Counted from the stretch's first letter, positions 27,358 through 36,090 are shown. The stretch: DNA of 64,000 nt from Deinococcus hopiensis KR-140 (GCF_900176165.1 NZ_FWWU01000006.1:186001-250000); one strand, 5' to 3'. The notes: generated by a model not told the origin, from the letters alone. A program made the numbers and translations.

Positions 27358-27415
27358 GATGACCTCCAGTGTCGGTCATCCCTAACTCACCCTCCACTCA
27401 ACCGGAGCAACTTCA

Positions 27416-27905
27416 GTCCTCACCCGCTCCCACACTGTTGGCAAGGGTGGACATCACGGCTTGGTACGCTTCTTTGTGGAGGACCAGCACCAGCCAGAAC
27501 CGGCTTTCCCCGCTCTGCGGGTTGGCGAACGCGTAGGTATAGAGCCATTCGTAGCGCGGGTGGACGGGACAGACCAGCGGCTTTCCTGTTGGTCCCCACA
27601 CCGTACGGAGAATGGGTTGCAAGCCCAGACGATGTTCGTCCATCGCCCACAGGGGGACACGGGAGAGGAGAAGCTCCACGATGCGGAGCTTCTCCTCTCC
27701 GACTCTGAAGGCCTCCTTGGCTTCCTCGTCCCCCTTGACGTGTCGGGGGCGTGGTTTTTGCGGCGAGAACCAAGCGGCGTGCCTGAACTCTTAGGTCCGT
27801 CCCAGCTAAACGTCCTTGCCGAATTCCTGCTTGATCCAGGCTTGCAGCTGCTTTCCTTCACCATGCCTTGCAGGAAATCCTCGTGCAGAAGGGAAGAAGT
27901 GGCTG
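27416..27905 (-). pseudogene. IS630 transposase, N-terminal/middle part
   Basis: One frame reads ELLLSRVPLWAMDEHRLGLQ, then LVCPVHPRYEWLYTYAFANP and ends VGAGED exactly at the IS3 insertion; the first catalytic Asp is in AMDEHR. Upstream, in another frame, comes FSPQKPRPRHVKGDEEAKEA, and further up AWIKQEFGKDV-like sequence, so indels had already damaged the gene, independent of the IS3 insertion. Confidence 0.7.
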
Positions 27906-28074
27906 CCCTTCGATCTGCCGGAGGAATGGGGTCACGGCGCCAATCGTGAAACCCAGATCCGGGGGTTTAACACAGCACCATTTGCTCCTGAGATCTCAGG
28001 CCGACAAGGCCAGGTCACGTCTCGGACAGCTTGTGGGTGGCCTGTGAATATTCCCCGAAGTACAGTTCGCGCAG

Positions 28075-28173
28075 GTGTCCAGGTGCGGACTTCTTCTTGA
28101 CCAAGACCGGCGAGCAAACTGGAAGGCGCATGGGGGAGAACGGCGCCGTGAGGGCTGCCCCTCCACGGGCAGC
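28075..28173 (-). repeat. Dispersed repeat family B, copy 2
   Basis: The reverse complement starts CCGTGGAGGGGCAGCCCTCA and ends with GGTCAAGAAGAAGTCCGCAC. It shares the hairpin head and the GQxEVRT-coding tail with copies at 22128, 54084 and 61223. It lies upstream of the exported protein gene at 28233 and ends before its promoter. Confidence 0.6.
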
Positions 28174-28220
28174 GGAATTCGGACGACTGTTCTAAATGTG
28201 CATATGTAACACTTGCGAGC

Positions 28221-28226
28221 TAGGAT
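28221..28226 (+). promoter_or_regulatory. -10 hexamer of a putative leaderless promoter
   Basis: TAGGAT (with overlapping GATAAT) lies 6 nt before the GTG at 28233 and no Shine-Dalgarno is present, so the transcript probably begins at the start codon. Confidence 0.5.
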
Positions 28227-28232
28227 AATGGT

Positions 28233-29876
28233 GTGAAGAAACTGCTTATTCTCGGTGCCCTGCTTACTTCCACTGCCGGAGCGAACAGCCTCAGCGCCAA
28301 CCTGCCCGCCGGTGCGGTCGCCACCCTCGAAACCCAGGGCTTCGGTACCACCGCCACCCGCGTTCTGAACGTCCTCGAAGACACCCTCGACGCACTGCCC
28401 GCGCCCCTGAACAAGCTCACCAACACGGCGCAGAACTTGCTTCCCTACCTCAACGGTTCCCTGTTCAACGAAGCCACGTTGGGGCTGTTCACGGTCGGAA
28501 GCGGCAAGGGCCCTTACGCCCTGGACTACCTGGTGGTCATGCGCGTGGACAGCGGCATCAACGAGGACTTCCAGGACCTCGCGTCCATCCCTGAGCCCAC
28601 TGCCCGCGTCGGCCGGTACGGCTTTGCGCGTGACGGTGGCGATTTCGTCGGGCAGACCGGCGACCTGGTGTATATCAGCGGCGACAAGAACCTGCTGATG
28701 AACTACCTCGGCAAGCTCAGCGGCAAGGCCGGACCCCGCCTCGGCGAGAGCGCCGCGTACAGCGCCCCCGCCCAGCAGGCTGGAAAGGCCGAACTCAGCG
28801 CGTACCTGAACTTCTCCGCGGGCGCGAAGCTCATCCGCCAGACGCTCGCCCAGGAAATTGGCCTCCCGCGCCTGTTTTCACCCATCGTTGACGCGGTGGA
28901 TACCCTGGGGCAGTGGCGCGGCGGCCTGAGCAGCACTGAAGCGGGCTTCCAGGCCAGCAGCGTCCTCGCCGTCAATCCCGCAGGGAAAGACGCGGCTTTG
29001 CGAGCGCTGCTCACCCACACCCGCCCGGAATTTGAGATCACCCGCGTCCTCCCCGCAGACGCCACCAGCGTGAGCGTTAATGCCTGTGATTCCGGCACCG
29101 GCGCGTACCTCGGACGCTGGCTCACCCGCATCGATCTCATCGACCCGACAGGCTTTCTCAGCGACACCCAGCTCGCCTCCGAACTCGAAGCGCAGAGCCG
29201 CTACCTCGGCGACGAATGCGCCCAAATCACCGTCGCAGACGCGCTGCCGGGCGGGCAGGCCCGCACCGGCGTCCTCGCCGGCCTCTCCTCCATCGTCACC
29301 TTCCAGAACGTCACCGACGAGGAGGCGGCCCGCGCCCACGCGGAACGCCTGACCCAGAGCGTCAACGCCGCCCTACGCAGCAGCTTCACCGAACTGCACG
29401 CCCTGACCAGCCAGATGGGCGAAAAGAAGGAAGACGCCGCCCTCGCGCCCCTGCTTGCCCTGCTCGATCCCAAGCAGCTCGACGACGTGTCCCTGCACAC
29501 CGCTTTCAAGGACGGTTACCTCATCACGGCCTTCAGCCAGGCCGCCCTGGACAAAGCCCTGAACGCAGAAGAGACGCTTGCGGACAACGAGGAATTTACC
29601 GGCAGCAACCTCACGTCCGGCAACGCCGCCTTCTCCTGGTCCCCCGCACCCAGTGAGGAATTCACCGGAGAGGGGCTGCTCGAAAAACTCCAAGGTCAGC
29701 TGCGCGGTAACCCAGCTGAAACGGTCCTCGAAGACCCCGAAATGCAGGAGATGGCTGCGCCGGTGCTGGACGCCTTTGCCAGCGTTCTCAACCGCTACGG
29801 CGGCGCGTCCAGCACCACCACCGTCACCGGAACTTCACGCGTGACCCAGGGGCAGCTCAACTTCGACTGGGAGTAA
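28233..29876 (+). CDS. Exported DUF3352-like protein
   Basis: 547 aa starting MKKLLILGALLTSTAGANSL, a short Sec signal peptide with probable cleavage near AGA-NS. The mature protein has the layout of DUF3352-type proteins: LPAGAVATLETQGFGTTATR at the start, a repeated alpha/beta pattern with ...YGFARDGGDFVGQTGDLVYI and, in the second half, an equivalent ...DGYLITAFSQAALDKALNAE. A beta-rich end reads SRVTQGQLNFDWE. No catalytic motif is seen. Its role is unknown; envelope association is inferred from the signal sequence. The GTG start is supported by an immediately upstream -10-like hexamer and the well-formed signal peptide. A strong hairpin about 150 bp after the stop may terminate it. Confidence 0.7.
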   Translation: MKKLLILGALLTSTAGANSLSANLPAGAVATLETQGFGTTATRVLNVLEDTLDALPAPLNKLTNTAQNLLPYLNGSLFNEATLGLFTVGSGKGPYALDYLVVMRVDSGINEDFQDLASIPEPTARVGRYGFARDGGDFVGQTGDLVYISGDKNLLMNYLGKLSGKAGPRLGESAAYSAPAQQAGKAELSAYLNFSAGAKLIRQTLAQEIGLPRLFSPIVDAVDTLGQWRGGLSSTEAGFQASSVLAVNPAGKDAALRALLTHTRPEFEITRVLPADATSVSVNACDSGTGAYLGRWLTRIDLIDPTGFLSDTQLASELEAQSRYLGDECAQITVADALPGGQARTGVLAGLSSIVTFQNVTDEEAARAHAERLTQSVNAALRSSFTELHALTSQMGEKKEDAALAPLLALLDPKQLDDVSLHTAFKDGYLITAFSQAALDKALNAEETLADNEEFTGSNLTSGNAAFSWSPAPSEEFTGEGLLEKLQGQLRGNPAETVLEDPEMQEMAAPVLDAFASVLNRYGGASSTTTVTGTSRVTQGQLNFDWE

Positions 29877-30600
29877 CGCAGAGGCGAGGGCGGCATTCCC
29901 GCGTGGAATGCCCTCCACCAACGCAAGGCCGCGCCCGTGACAAGGCGCAGCTTTGCGCTGCCCCACCGAAAAAACGTCCAAGCACGTGCCGAGAGCCCTG
30001 CACCAACGCGCCTGGAACGGCCAACACCCCCCTTCTCGAAGGGGGGTTGTCCTTGCCCTCAGAAGTTCAGCGCCTGACAAGGCGCGCGGCCACGACGATA
30101 AATGTCTCCCCTGCCAACAGCAGCAACCCGAGCATCACCGGCTGCATCTCCACCGTGTACCAGTACTCCGCGTCCACGGGCTGCCGACAGATCCAAGGAA
30201 AGGCCCGCGCGCAACTCAGGGACGCAGCGTCGCTGAATTCCGGCCACGCTTCAGGGCCCTCATGTTCAGGAAGACCGTGACGGACGGCCCGTACCCATCG
30301 GCGTGCACGGTTACCAGACCCCGCATGAGCGGGTTCGCGCCTCAGCTGCGGCCGCACATGGCTTCGGCGGGACCGAGGTACCACCCGCGTCACCCTCATG
30401 GTCTCCAGCCACCGTCTGCCCTGCCGGAAGGTGCCTTGCATTCTTAAAGGAACGTGGAGGCCAGCGCAGCCACAACGGACGCGCCAGACAACAGTTGCAT
30501 GTTGAGCAGAGGGCTTCTCATAACTCCATTGTCCTACTCGCCCCAGAGAAAAAGACGCTCCCCACGGCGGGAAGGCGGGCGCTCCTTCCCTTCACCCACT
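29877..30600. other. Mostly non-coding; small membrane-protein tail on the minus strand
   Basis: The minus strand around 30067-30180 ends in EYWYTVEMQPVMLGLLLLAG then ETFIVVAARLVRR, one clear transmembrane helix with a basic tail, but no convincing upstream part remains. Otherwise nothing is recognised apart from the hairpin at 30027. Confidence 0.35.
30027..30046. terminator. Hairpin terminator candidate
   Basis: CCCCCCTT and AAGGGGGG form an 8-bp perfect stem with loop CTCG, followed by TTGT on the plus strand. It is positioned to end the transcript of the exported protein at 28233 and possibly the minus-strand tail fragment. Confidence 0.6.
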
Positions 30601-30616
30601 GGGCGTGGGTGCCGAA

Positions 30617-30886
30617 ATGGACATGATTCCCACCACCCCGATTGCCGGTCTGGGCGACCACGAAGCCGCGGAGCGCGAGTTCGGGCGGCCCCTGCGCGGC
30701 ACCCGGCACAACGCTGGATATGAACTGGTCGACCGGCTGCGCCAGCCGTTCGGCTTGACGTGGACGCAACAACCCGGCCACCTCGAAGCGGTCCTCGACC
30801 GCGGACGCCTGCCCACAGAAGACCCCGAAGAATGCGGCCTGTTCGGGCTGACACACACCAGCCATCACCATGCCCTGCCCGCCTGA
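30617..30886 (+). pseudogene. Peptidyl-tRNA hydrolase N-terminal fragment
   Basis: The frame reads IAGLGDHEAAEREFGRPLRG followed by TRHNAGYELVDRLRQPFGL, matching the start of Pth (VGLGNPGxxYxxTRHNVGxxxVDxLA). The catalytic His of TRHN is present, but the GLGNPG asparagine is replaced (GLGDHE), and the protein stops at 89 aa of an expected ~190. The missing remainder would begin where the right end of the decayed TnpB element lies. A fragment of an essential gene on a plasmid is dispensable debris. Confidence 0.6.
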
Positions 30887-30894
30887 AGGAGCCA

Positions 30895-32478
30895 CGGTGA
30901 ACCTCAGACCGAGATCCCCCCACGCTTCAAGGCTTGGGTTTTCGTCTGCCCATCTGCCCTCTCCCACAATGTGGGCCTTGGTCGACGGGCGGAGCGTTGA
31001 GCCCTCCAGGTTGAGCGAGCCGCCCTGATCCCGTGAGGGGTGGGAGGACCGTGGTCTTCCACGCGCAGCTTGTAGAGCACCGAGGTGCTGGTGGGCCGAT
31101 CCCAGGCACACTTCCGCCCCCTCGGAGGATGCTTGGACATCCCTCCAACCCACGGTGTCGCTCTCCGTATGTCTTGCCAGGTACGCCGAGCGCAGGTCCC
31201 TCTGAAGCCCATCCACCCCGCAAGTACAGGTGTGGACCCGTTGAGAGCGAGGCTTCTTCCTGGCCCCGCAGATGCAGTGCCGGGAGAGTGCCGTCCCCCA
31301 GGAACCGGTCCACTGCACCTGGCCGCCGGCTCTCTCCGCCTTGCGTTGAAGCAGCATGGAGAACATCACAGGGGCGTTCCTGCCGGCAGAACGCCCGAAG
31401 ACCTTCTGCCAGGCTTTCGTGCTCAGCTTCTCGGTTCGGAAGACCCTGCCAAGCTCCAGGAGGTCGTTGGTGGGTTTGCCGTGCAAGGTCTTGCGGTGTT
31501 CGGCCAGACGGCGCTGCATCTCCAAGAGCTTGAACCGAGTTCGCCCATAGTCTCGTGAGGAGCGCCAGCTCAGCTTGATGCCGCGCTTGACCTGTCCATC
31601 GCTCGTGAAGTTGCCCAAGATGTTCGCCCAGTGTTGACGATCGAGTTTGCGGAACAGTCGCCGGATCTCCCGGTCGTCCTTCTTCAAGGGTCCGCAGAAG
31701 CTGGTCAGGAGCGCAGCGTCATCTCCCACGATCGCCAGGCTGGAAGGGCCGATATCCAACCCGACGACGCAACCGTTGGCCACCTTGCCAGGACGCTTCT
31801 GGAAGGCAGAGCCTTCCAGCACCAGTTGAGCGAAGTACCGCACCTTGCCCTTGATGACCTTGCGGAGCAACCTCACGTACTTGCAGCGGCTCTGGAAGGC
31901 GTGGACATGGTAGGCGTCCGACCCGTCGTACAACAGGCCGAGCTTGAGGCCGCTCCACCGCAACGTCGCCTCCGCAGACTGAAACATCAGGTCCGCCGAA
32001 CTCGCCTTCCACCGAGCCGAGGGGCGGGGAGAAGGCCTTGAAGCGGGACAAGCCCCGCTTGAGCGTCAACGTGGCCTCACGCGAGGCGAGCTTCTGGACC
32101 ACATGGGTGTTGAGGAGGTCCGAGAAGCGTCCGTGATGGTTGCAGGTCGCACTGGGAGAAGGAGCAAGACTGCCTGGCCTCGTTGAACTGCCCAGAGATC
32201 CCCTTCAGTTCCCGGAGTCTCTGGGCTTTCAGCTTGCTCGGCCAGGTGTCCTCGGGACCCGGTTCCCGGATCATCCGGCTGCCCTCTGCATGCCAGGCAC
32301 GTTTGGCCTCCATGGCGCAGAGGTAGAGCGCATGAGCCTTCAAATGCGGCTCTCCTGGAGGAGGGCGTTGTACAGCAGTCTGGCCTGCTCGAAGCGCCTG
32401 GCCAACCTGGCTATGTCCCCCGGGCCTGAACTGCACCTTCCCAGTGCAGTTCAGGCCCGGGGTCTTCTCGCGCGGCAT
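30895..32478 (-). pseudogene. TnpB (IS200/IS605 OrfB) pseudogene
   Basis: A RuvC-type TnpB-family protein spread over three minus-strand frames. The N-terminal frame begins MPREKTPGLNCTGKVQFRPG, then HLKAHALYLCAMEAKRAWHA and SKLKAQRLRELKGISGQFNE. The middle frame has VVGLDIGPSSLAIVGDD (RuvC-I aspartate) and RRLAEHRKTLHGKPTNDLLE. The zinc ribbon is HCICGARKK...HTCTCGVDGLQRDLRSAYLA, containing the RuvC-III aspartate. Frameshifts between these parts inactivate it. TnpB proteins are RNA-guided nucleases whose guide derives from the element's right end; a hairpin resembling such an end is at 30919. No TnpA accompanies it. Confidence 0.7.
30919..30938. other. IS200/IS605-type right-end hairpin
   Basis: CCCACGCTTCAAGGCTTGGG is an imperfect palindrome at the 3' end of the TnpB remnant. 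Subterminal hairpins of this kind mark IS200/IS605 right ends and, in intact elements, the end of the omega (reRNA) guide. The assignment is by position and shape only. Confidence 0.45.
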
Positions 32479-32576
32479 GGGATCAGGATATTGCCAGGGG
32501 GACATCTGGAACGGAGACGCTTGCGTTGTGCGCACACCACCGCCCCATCATTCCTTCATGGCGGGTGAAGTGTTCT

Positions 32577-32603
32577 GAAGGCTCACCCCTACCAGGGGGC
32601 TTC
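32577..32603. terminator. Hairpin upstream of membrane-protein gene
   Basis: GAAGGCTCACCCCT / AGGGGGCTTC form an imperfect stem around ACC, and TCTTTTT follows shortly on the plus strand. It could terminate plus-strand transcription or be the left-end hairpin of the TnpB element. Confidence 0.35.
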
Positions 32604-32634
32604 CTGCTTGTCTTTTTAGAAAGTACGTTGAGCT

Positions 32635-33006
32635 ATGTCTGAGCCCTCACCACCCCAGAGAACAGGCTGCCTCACCCTGGGGTTGAAGGCAGGTGGGATC
32701 GCCCTCCTGCTGTTCTCGGTCAATGTCGTCTTTTACATCACCGTGTGGGGCCTGGCAGGCTCCGAGAACGACCAACAAGTTCGTACGGTGGCCCTGATTG
32801 GCCTCTTCACCGCTGGACTGCTCATTTGGGGAATGTTCCGGTTGGGGCGTTTGGGAAGACCGGCGCGAGTTCCCCCATCGTCGGGTCCACCCTCACCCCT
32901 CGAACGCCAGAAGGCCCGGCAGAGCGTCTACCTTCGGTTCTTGCTGCTGCTGCTTGTCGGTGGAGGGTGGTACGCCTATACGTCCTGGGGCCCAAACATT
33001 TTTTGA
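32635..33006 (+). CDS. Small integral membrane protein, hypothetical
   Basis: 123 aa with three hydrophobic spans: about 20-41 (LKAGGIALLLFSVNVVFYIT), about 50-68 (VALIGLFTAGLLIWGMF) and about 100-116 (FLLLLLVGGGWYAYT). Basic and proline-rich loops lie between the second and third. No family was recognised. The ATG at 32635 has a TACGTT hexamer 5 nt upstream and no ribosome site, so it could be leaderless. The gene stands alone. Confidence 0.6.
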   Translation: MSEPSPPQRTGCLTLGLKAGGIALLLFSVNVVFYITVWGLAGSENDQQVRTVALIGLFTAGLLIWGMFRLGRLGRPARVPPSSGPPSPLERQKARQSVYLRFLLLLLVGGGWYAYTSWGPNIF

Positions 33007-33286
33007 GTCGAAGTCCAAATCAATAGCGGGTCCCCAGAAGCGTGGGGGGGGTGCCGTTGGGGAGCAATCACCGCCCGCAAAAGTTCCCCACCCATAAGGC
33101 GGAGGTGAAGTTTCTGGGGGAGAGAGAAACGGCGCGCCAATCACCTCCAGCACCTCCGCCGGCTCCACGTGCTGGCCAGTTGGCTGCGCGAAGGACCTCC
33201 GAGAGACTGTGCAGTCAGAAAGCGCTGTCCTGCTGAAGGCTATACGCTCCCCACCAGTTGCCTCCGGGAGGTGGTTACAGTGCAGC

Positions 33287-33802
33287 GTGACCTCTCCCTC
33301 TCCGTCATTGTCAAGTAGCCTCGCAACGCAGGAACAGCACCTCGTCTTCGACCGCTTCGACGCCGATACCGCCTGGCAGATTGGCACCCGTCTGGTGGAA
33401 CTGGCACGAACGAAAGACAAGCCAGTTGTGATTGACATCCGCCTGTTCTCGCACCCCCTGTTCTACGCGGCTTTACCCAACTCAACGCCCGACCACGCCG
33501 AGTGGATTCGTCGCAAACGCAACACGGTGGCGCGCTTCCACACCAGTTCGTATGGCGTAGGCGTAGGTCTGCGGCGGCGTGGCACCACGCTAGAACAGGA
33601 GTTCGGCTTGTCCAAGAAGGACTACATTGAAAATGGCGGTTCTTTTCCCATCCGGTTACGGGACTCTGGCGTCATCGGCAGTATTACGGTTTCGGGGTTG
33701 CCTGAGGAAGAAGACCACTTGATGGTGGTGCAAGTCCTGTGTGAGACACTGGGAATGGATCTCGCGGCACTCACACGGGGATTTGGTGCTCAGGAAGAGT
33801 AA
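33287..33802 (+). CDS. UPF0303 / heme-degrading-domain (HbpS-like) protein
   Basis: 171 aa. The core FDADTAWQIGTRLVELARTK, then PVVIDIRLFSHPLFYAALPN, STPDHAEWIRRKRNTVARFH, SSYGVGVGLRRRGTTLEQEF and GSITVSGLPEEEDHLMVVQV follows the UPF0303 (YBR137W/HbpS-like) family end to end. Members form compact oligomers; some relatives bind heme, and the activity is not settled. The GTG at 33287 (MTSPSPSLSSSLATQEQHLV) gives the usual length; GGGAGG is about 15 nt upstream, rather far. A strong bidirectional terminator follows the stop. Confidence 0.8.
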   Translation: MTSPSPSLSSSLATQEQHLVFDRFDADTAWQIGTRLVELARTKDKPVVIDIRLFSHPLFYAALPNSTPDHAEWIRRKRNTVARFHTSSYGVGVGLRRRGTTLEQEFGLSKKDYIENGGSFPIRLRDSGVIGSITVSGLPEEEDHLMVVQVLCETLGMDLAALTRGFGAQEE

Positions 33803-33823
33803 TGCCGTACCGATTGCATCACG

Positions 33824-33858
33824 GCGGTAACCCCCGCCCAAAAATCGGGGGTTACCGC
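33824..33858. terminator. Strong bidirectional terminator
   Basis: GCGGTAACCCCCG and CGGGGGTTACCGC form a perfect 13-bp stem with a short A-rich loop. It lies between convergent genes (UPF0303 ending 33802 and the minus-strand gene ending 33871), so it can serve both. Confidence 0.8.
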
Positions 33859-33870
33859 TGTACATGTGTC

Positions 33871-34227
33871 TTACTTCTTTGCAGCGCGCTTGTCCTTGGG
33901 CTTCGCTGCCGCAGTCTTGCGCGAGTTACCGAAGTTCTGGCTCTTCTCGTAACTGCTCCGCAACTTCCGGCGCGCCTCTTCGGCCAGGGCCTTGAAGTCA
34001 ATCACGCCCTCTTCGAGGTTCTCCAACGTCAGCTTGGGCTTCCCAGAGCCACGAGTGGGGGTAGCGGCCAATTCCTTATTCACACCCACGAACCACTTGC
34101 CAAACTTGGAGGACGTCTCAAACATCATGTCCTTCTCGTACGTCTCATCACTGCCGCGCCGCTTGAGTTTCTTGGAAAGCGTGAACCGCTCGGGAAGATC
34201 AATGGCGTCGAACCCGCCCTCACGCAC
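33871..34227 (-). CDS. Hypothetical basic protein, possibly 5'-truncated
   Basis: 118 aa from a GTG. MREGGFDAIDLPERFTLSKK, DMMFETSSKFGKWFVGVNKE and IDFKALAEEARRKLRSSYEK lead to a lysine/alanine tail (KPKDKRAAKK) typical of nucleic-acid-associated proteins. The frame stays open upstream (QKLSTPRQSGTFVKRFRDAV) to a stop at about 34288 without a good start codon, so the N-terminus may have been lost or lie on a rarer start. No family was recognised. Base composition is less GC-biased than its neighbours. Confidence 0.5.
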   Translation of the reverse strand: MREGGFDAIDLPERFTLSKKLKRRGSDETYEKDMMFETSSKFGKWFVGVNKELAATPTRGSGKPKLTLENLEEGVIDFKALAEEARRKLRSSYEKSQNFGNSRKTAAAKPKDKRAAKK

Positions 34228-34404
34228 AGCATCCCGGAACCGCTTGACAAAGGTACCGCTCTGCCGAGGGGTAGAAAGCTTCTGAATCTACCCGCTTAAC
34301 TTGGAATAAGGCACAGAGAAAGACATAGAGGATGATTAGTCAAGAAGGCAAGATGTTCAATCTTTTATCCCTTTCACAAGGAACGTCCTTAATCTCCACC
34401 AACG

Positions 34405-34800
34405 CTAGAACTGGATCAAGCGCAGGATGACGTAGACCTCGTTGTTCTCCATCTTCCGGACAGATATATCGAGCATTCTTCCAGCTTTGTTTTTTAGCCG
34501 TCGCCCCTGCGTCTCACCGTAGTCCAACTTCATCACGAACGTGTAGCCGTGCTGGGTAAGCTGCTGTACCAGTCGGTCGAGATTAACGGCCCTGGGCTTG
34601 ACCGTGTACATCTCATACCAGCCCATCTCCTGCCCTGTGCCGAGTGATGATGTCAGGCCCTTCTTAGACATGGTGTACCAGTCGCCGCACTTGGGCGTGT
34701 AGCCATTCGGTAACGGCAGCGCACCGCCCGCCATAGAACCTGGCTTCCAGGGGCAGGCCAGAAGAGGAGGGCGGCGGCCACCACAGCGGTTCGTTTCATG
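34405..34800 (-). pseudogene. Small secreted protein, frameshifted after signal peptide
   Basis: From the ATG at 34800 one frame reads MKRTAVVAAALLFWPAPGSQ, a good signal peptide. Around 34735 the protein-like sense shifts by one base to MAGGALPLPNGYTPKCGDWY, then KGLTSSLGTGQEMGWYEMYT, LVQQLTQHGYTFVMKLDYGE and VRKMENNEVYVILRLIQF. Without the indel it would be an exported protein of about 130 aa. The downstream 109-aa frame alone lacks an export signal. Family unknown. Confidence 0.5.
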
Positions 34801-35003
34801 GCTTCAAGCTACCTGGGGACGTCAAAACGACGTAAAAACCCTTGTGTGTTCCGGGACAAAGGATGTAGGAACAGATCCAGTCCCAGCGCCCGTGCGGGCT
34901 TTACCGTGGAGTGGGGCACCTCTGCCAGGACCACCGCGGGCAAAAGAAAGGCTCCCGCCGAGAAGCGTGGGCCCGTCGTTAAGATCGTGTCATACGGAAT
35001 AAT

Positions 35004-35036
35004 AATGATTCTCACTCATACGGTTATGAGAGTCAT
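35004..35036. promoter_or_regulatory. AT-rich inverted repeat, possible metalloregulator site
   Basis: AATGATTCTCACTCATA and TATGAGAGTCAT are imperfect inverted arms around CGGT in an unusually AT-rich stretch. The left arm resembles Fur-type boxes (TGAGAATCATTATT on the minus strand). No intact gene starts right next to it, so its target is unclear. Confidence 0.3.
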
Positions 35037-35082
35037 ATCCATTTAAGTCCCACCAGACATGATCTAAATCCTCATCATAGAT

Positions 35083-35292
35083 CTAGCAACATATAGGAAT
35101 CACTTTGGTTCCGTATCTGATGCGTTCTCTCTGGAGCCGCCCACCAGACTGTTGAATGCGGTAGGTGGAGCCATTCTCGAACTGCATGTACCACTTTCCC
35201 TCTTCGAGGAAGCGGAGGTTCACCGGTAGGCTCTTTTCCTCTTGGACCGCTCCACGCACCAGGCTGTAAAACCACATCCGTTCCTCAGGCAA
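35083..35292 (-). pseudogene. C-terminal fragment of an unidentified protein
   Basis: The minus strand reads PEERMWFYSLVRGAVQEEKS, then LPVNLRFLEEGKWYMQFENG and STYRIQQSGGRLQRERIRYG. The sequence is protein-like, with a beta-strand pattern, but lacks a plausible start, and the frame continues upstream as AQGEGTAALVLPEER into the end of the peroxiredoxin gene. It overlaps the C-terminal run-on of that ORF in a different frame. Probably the tail of a truncated enzyme. Confidence 0.4.
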
Positions 35293-35828
35293 GACGAGGG
35301 CTGCCGTTCCTTCTCCCTGTGCCTTTGCCGGGGGAGAAGAGGCATCCCCTGCATTTCCCGGAGTTGGTCCAGCACCTCGTCGGCATGGACGTTCGGGACT
35401 ACTCCTTCCCAGCGGTACGCGATATGGCCTTCCGGCGAAATGAGGAACGTCTCTCTGCGCGTCACGGGAAGGTCTTCTTCGGGCATGGGTTCGCCGAGAA
35501 CGCCATAGGCGCTGCTCACCGCCTGGTCCGCGTCAGCAACGAGAGGAAAGCTGAGTTGACAGGCGCTCCGAAAACGCTCCTGACTGTGGCGTGGATCGAC
35601 GCTGACGCCAGCAATCGCAGCGTGAGCCAGGTGAAACTCCGGGTACAAAGCCTGAAAACGCCTGGCCTGCATTTGACAGTGACTGGTCGACGCACGGGGA
35701 AAGAAGAAGAGAACCACCCAGCGTCCCCGGTAACTTGACAGGGTCACTGGGCGGCCGTTTTCGTCAAGAGCTGTGAAGTCTGGTGCAGGTTCACCTGTCT
35801 GGAGCGCTGGAGTTGCGTTGGGGGCCAT
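35220..35828 (-). CDS. Peroxiredoxin (AhpC/TSA, BCP-type)
   Basis: Thiol peroxidase that would reduce peroxides using a thiol donor. From the ATG at 35828, GEPAPDFTALDENGRPVTLS leads to WVVLFFFPRASTSHCQMQAR, which contains the PxxxTxxC active site (P-R-A-S-T-S-H-C). Then VAGVSVDPRHSQERF-type and FPLVADADQAVSSAYGVLGE motifs and FLISPEGHIAYRWEGVVPN follow. AGGAGG sits 6 nt before this ATG, which favours it over two upstream ATGs. The enzyme core ends near LDQLREMQ (about residue 155). The last ~45 residues are arginine/cysteine-rich and overlap another protein fragment, so the natural stop was probably lost by rearrangement. No reductase partner is adjacent. Confidence 0.8.
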   Translation of the reverse strand: MAPNATPALQTGEPAPDFTALDENGRPVTLSSYRGRWVVLFFFPRASTSHCQMQARRFQALYPEFHLAHAAIAGVSVDPRHSQERFRSACQLSFPLVADADQAVSSAYGVLGEPMPEEDLPVTRRETFLISPEGHIAYRWEGVVPNVHADEVLDQLREMQGMPLLPRQRHREKERQPSSCLRNGCGFTAWCVERSKRKRAYR

Positions 35829-36090
35829 GCTGGGCCTCCTCATGCATTCTGCCCCTTGGAATTTGAGGGGATGCAAACAGCATATTCACGGGCAGTGCAT
35901 GTTTTGGTTGTCGGCGAACTGAAGGTGCAGGTCCCATTTACTGCTGGGGAGGTCGAAAAGTCCCAGCGCAGTGCCCCGTCTGTGCCACGGCGGCCACCCC
36001 CCGGAAGGCGGGGGTGAAGTTTCAGGGCGAGGGATGAGGTATTGGACATGGGTATCAGAAGGGCGTCATCTGGGCCAACCATGCTGGGGC

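Larger units (their letters stand above)
26175..27415 (-). mobile_element. IS3-family insertion sequence (complete)
   Basis: A 1241-bp element. Its ends are TGAAATTGCAACACC at 26175 and, as reverse complement, TGAAGTTGCTCCGG at 27415, i.e. imperfect inverted repeats with the family-typical TG...CA termini. A 3-bp direct repeat GTC flanks it at 26172-26174 and 27416-27418. It carries orfA, orfB and a -1 frameshift heptamer, all intact, so it may be active. It interrupts an IS630 transposase gene. Confidence 0.88.
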
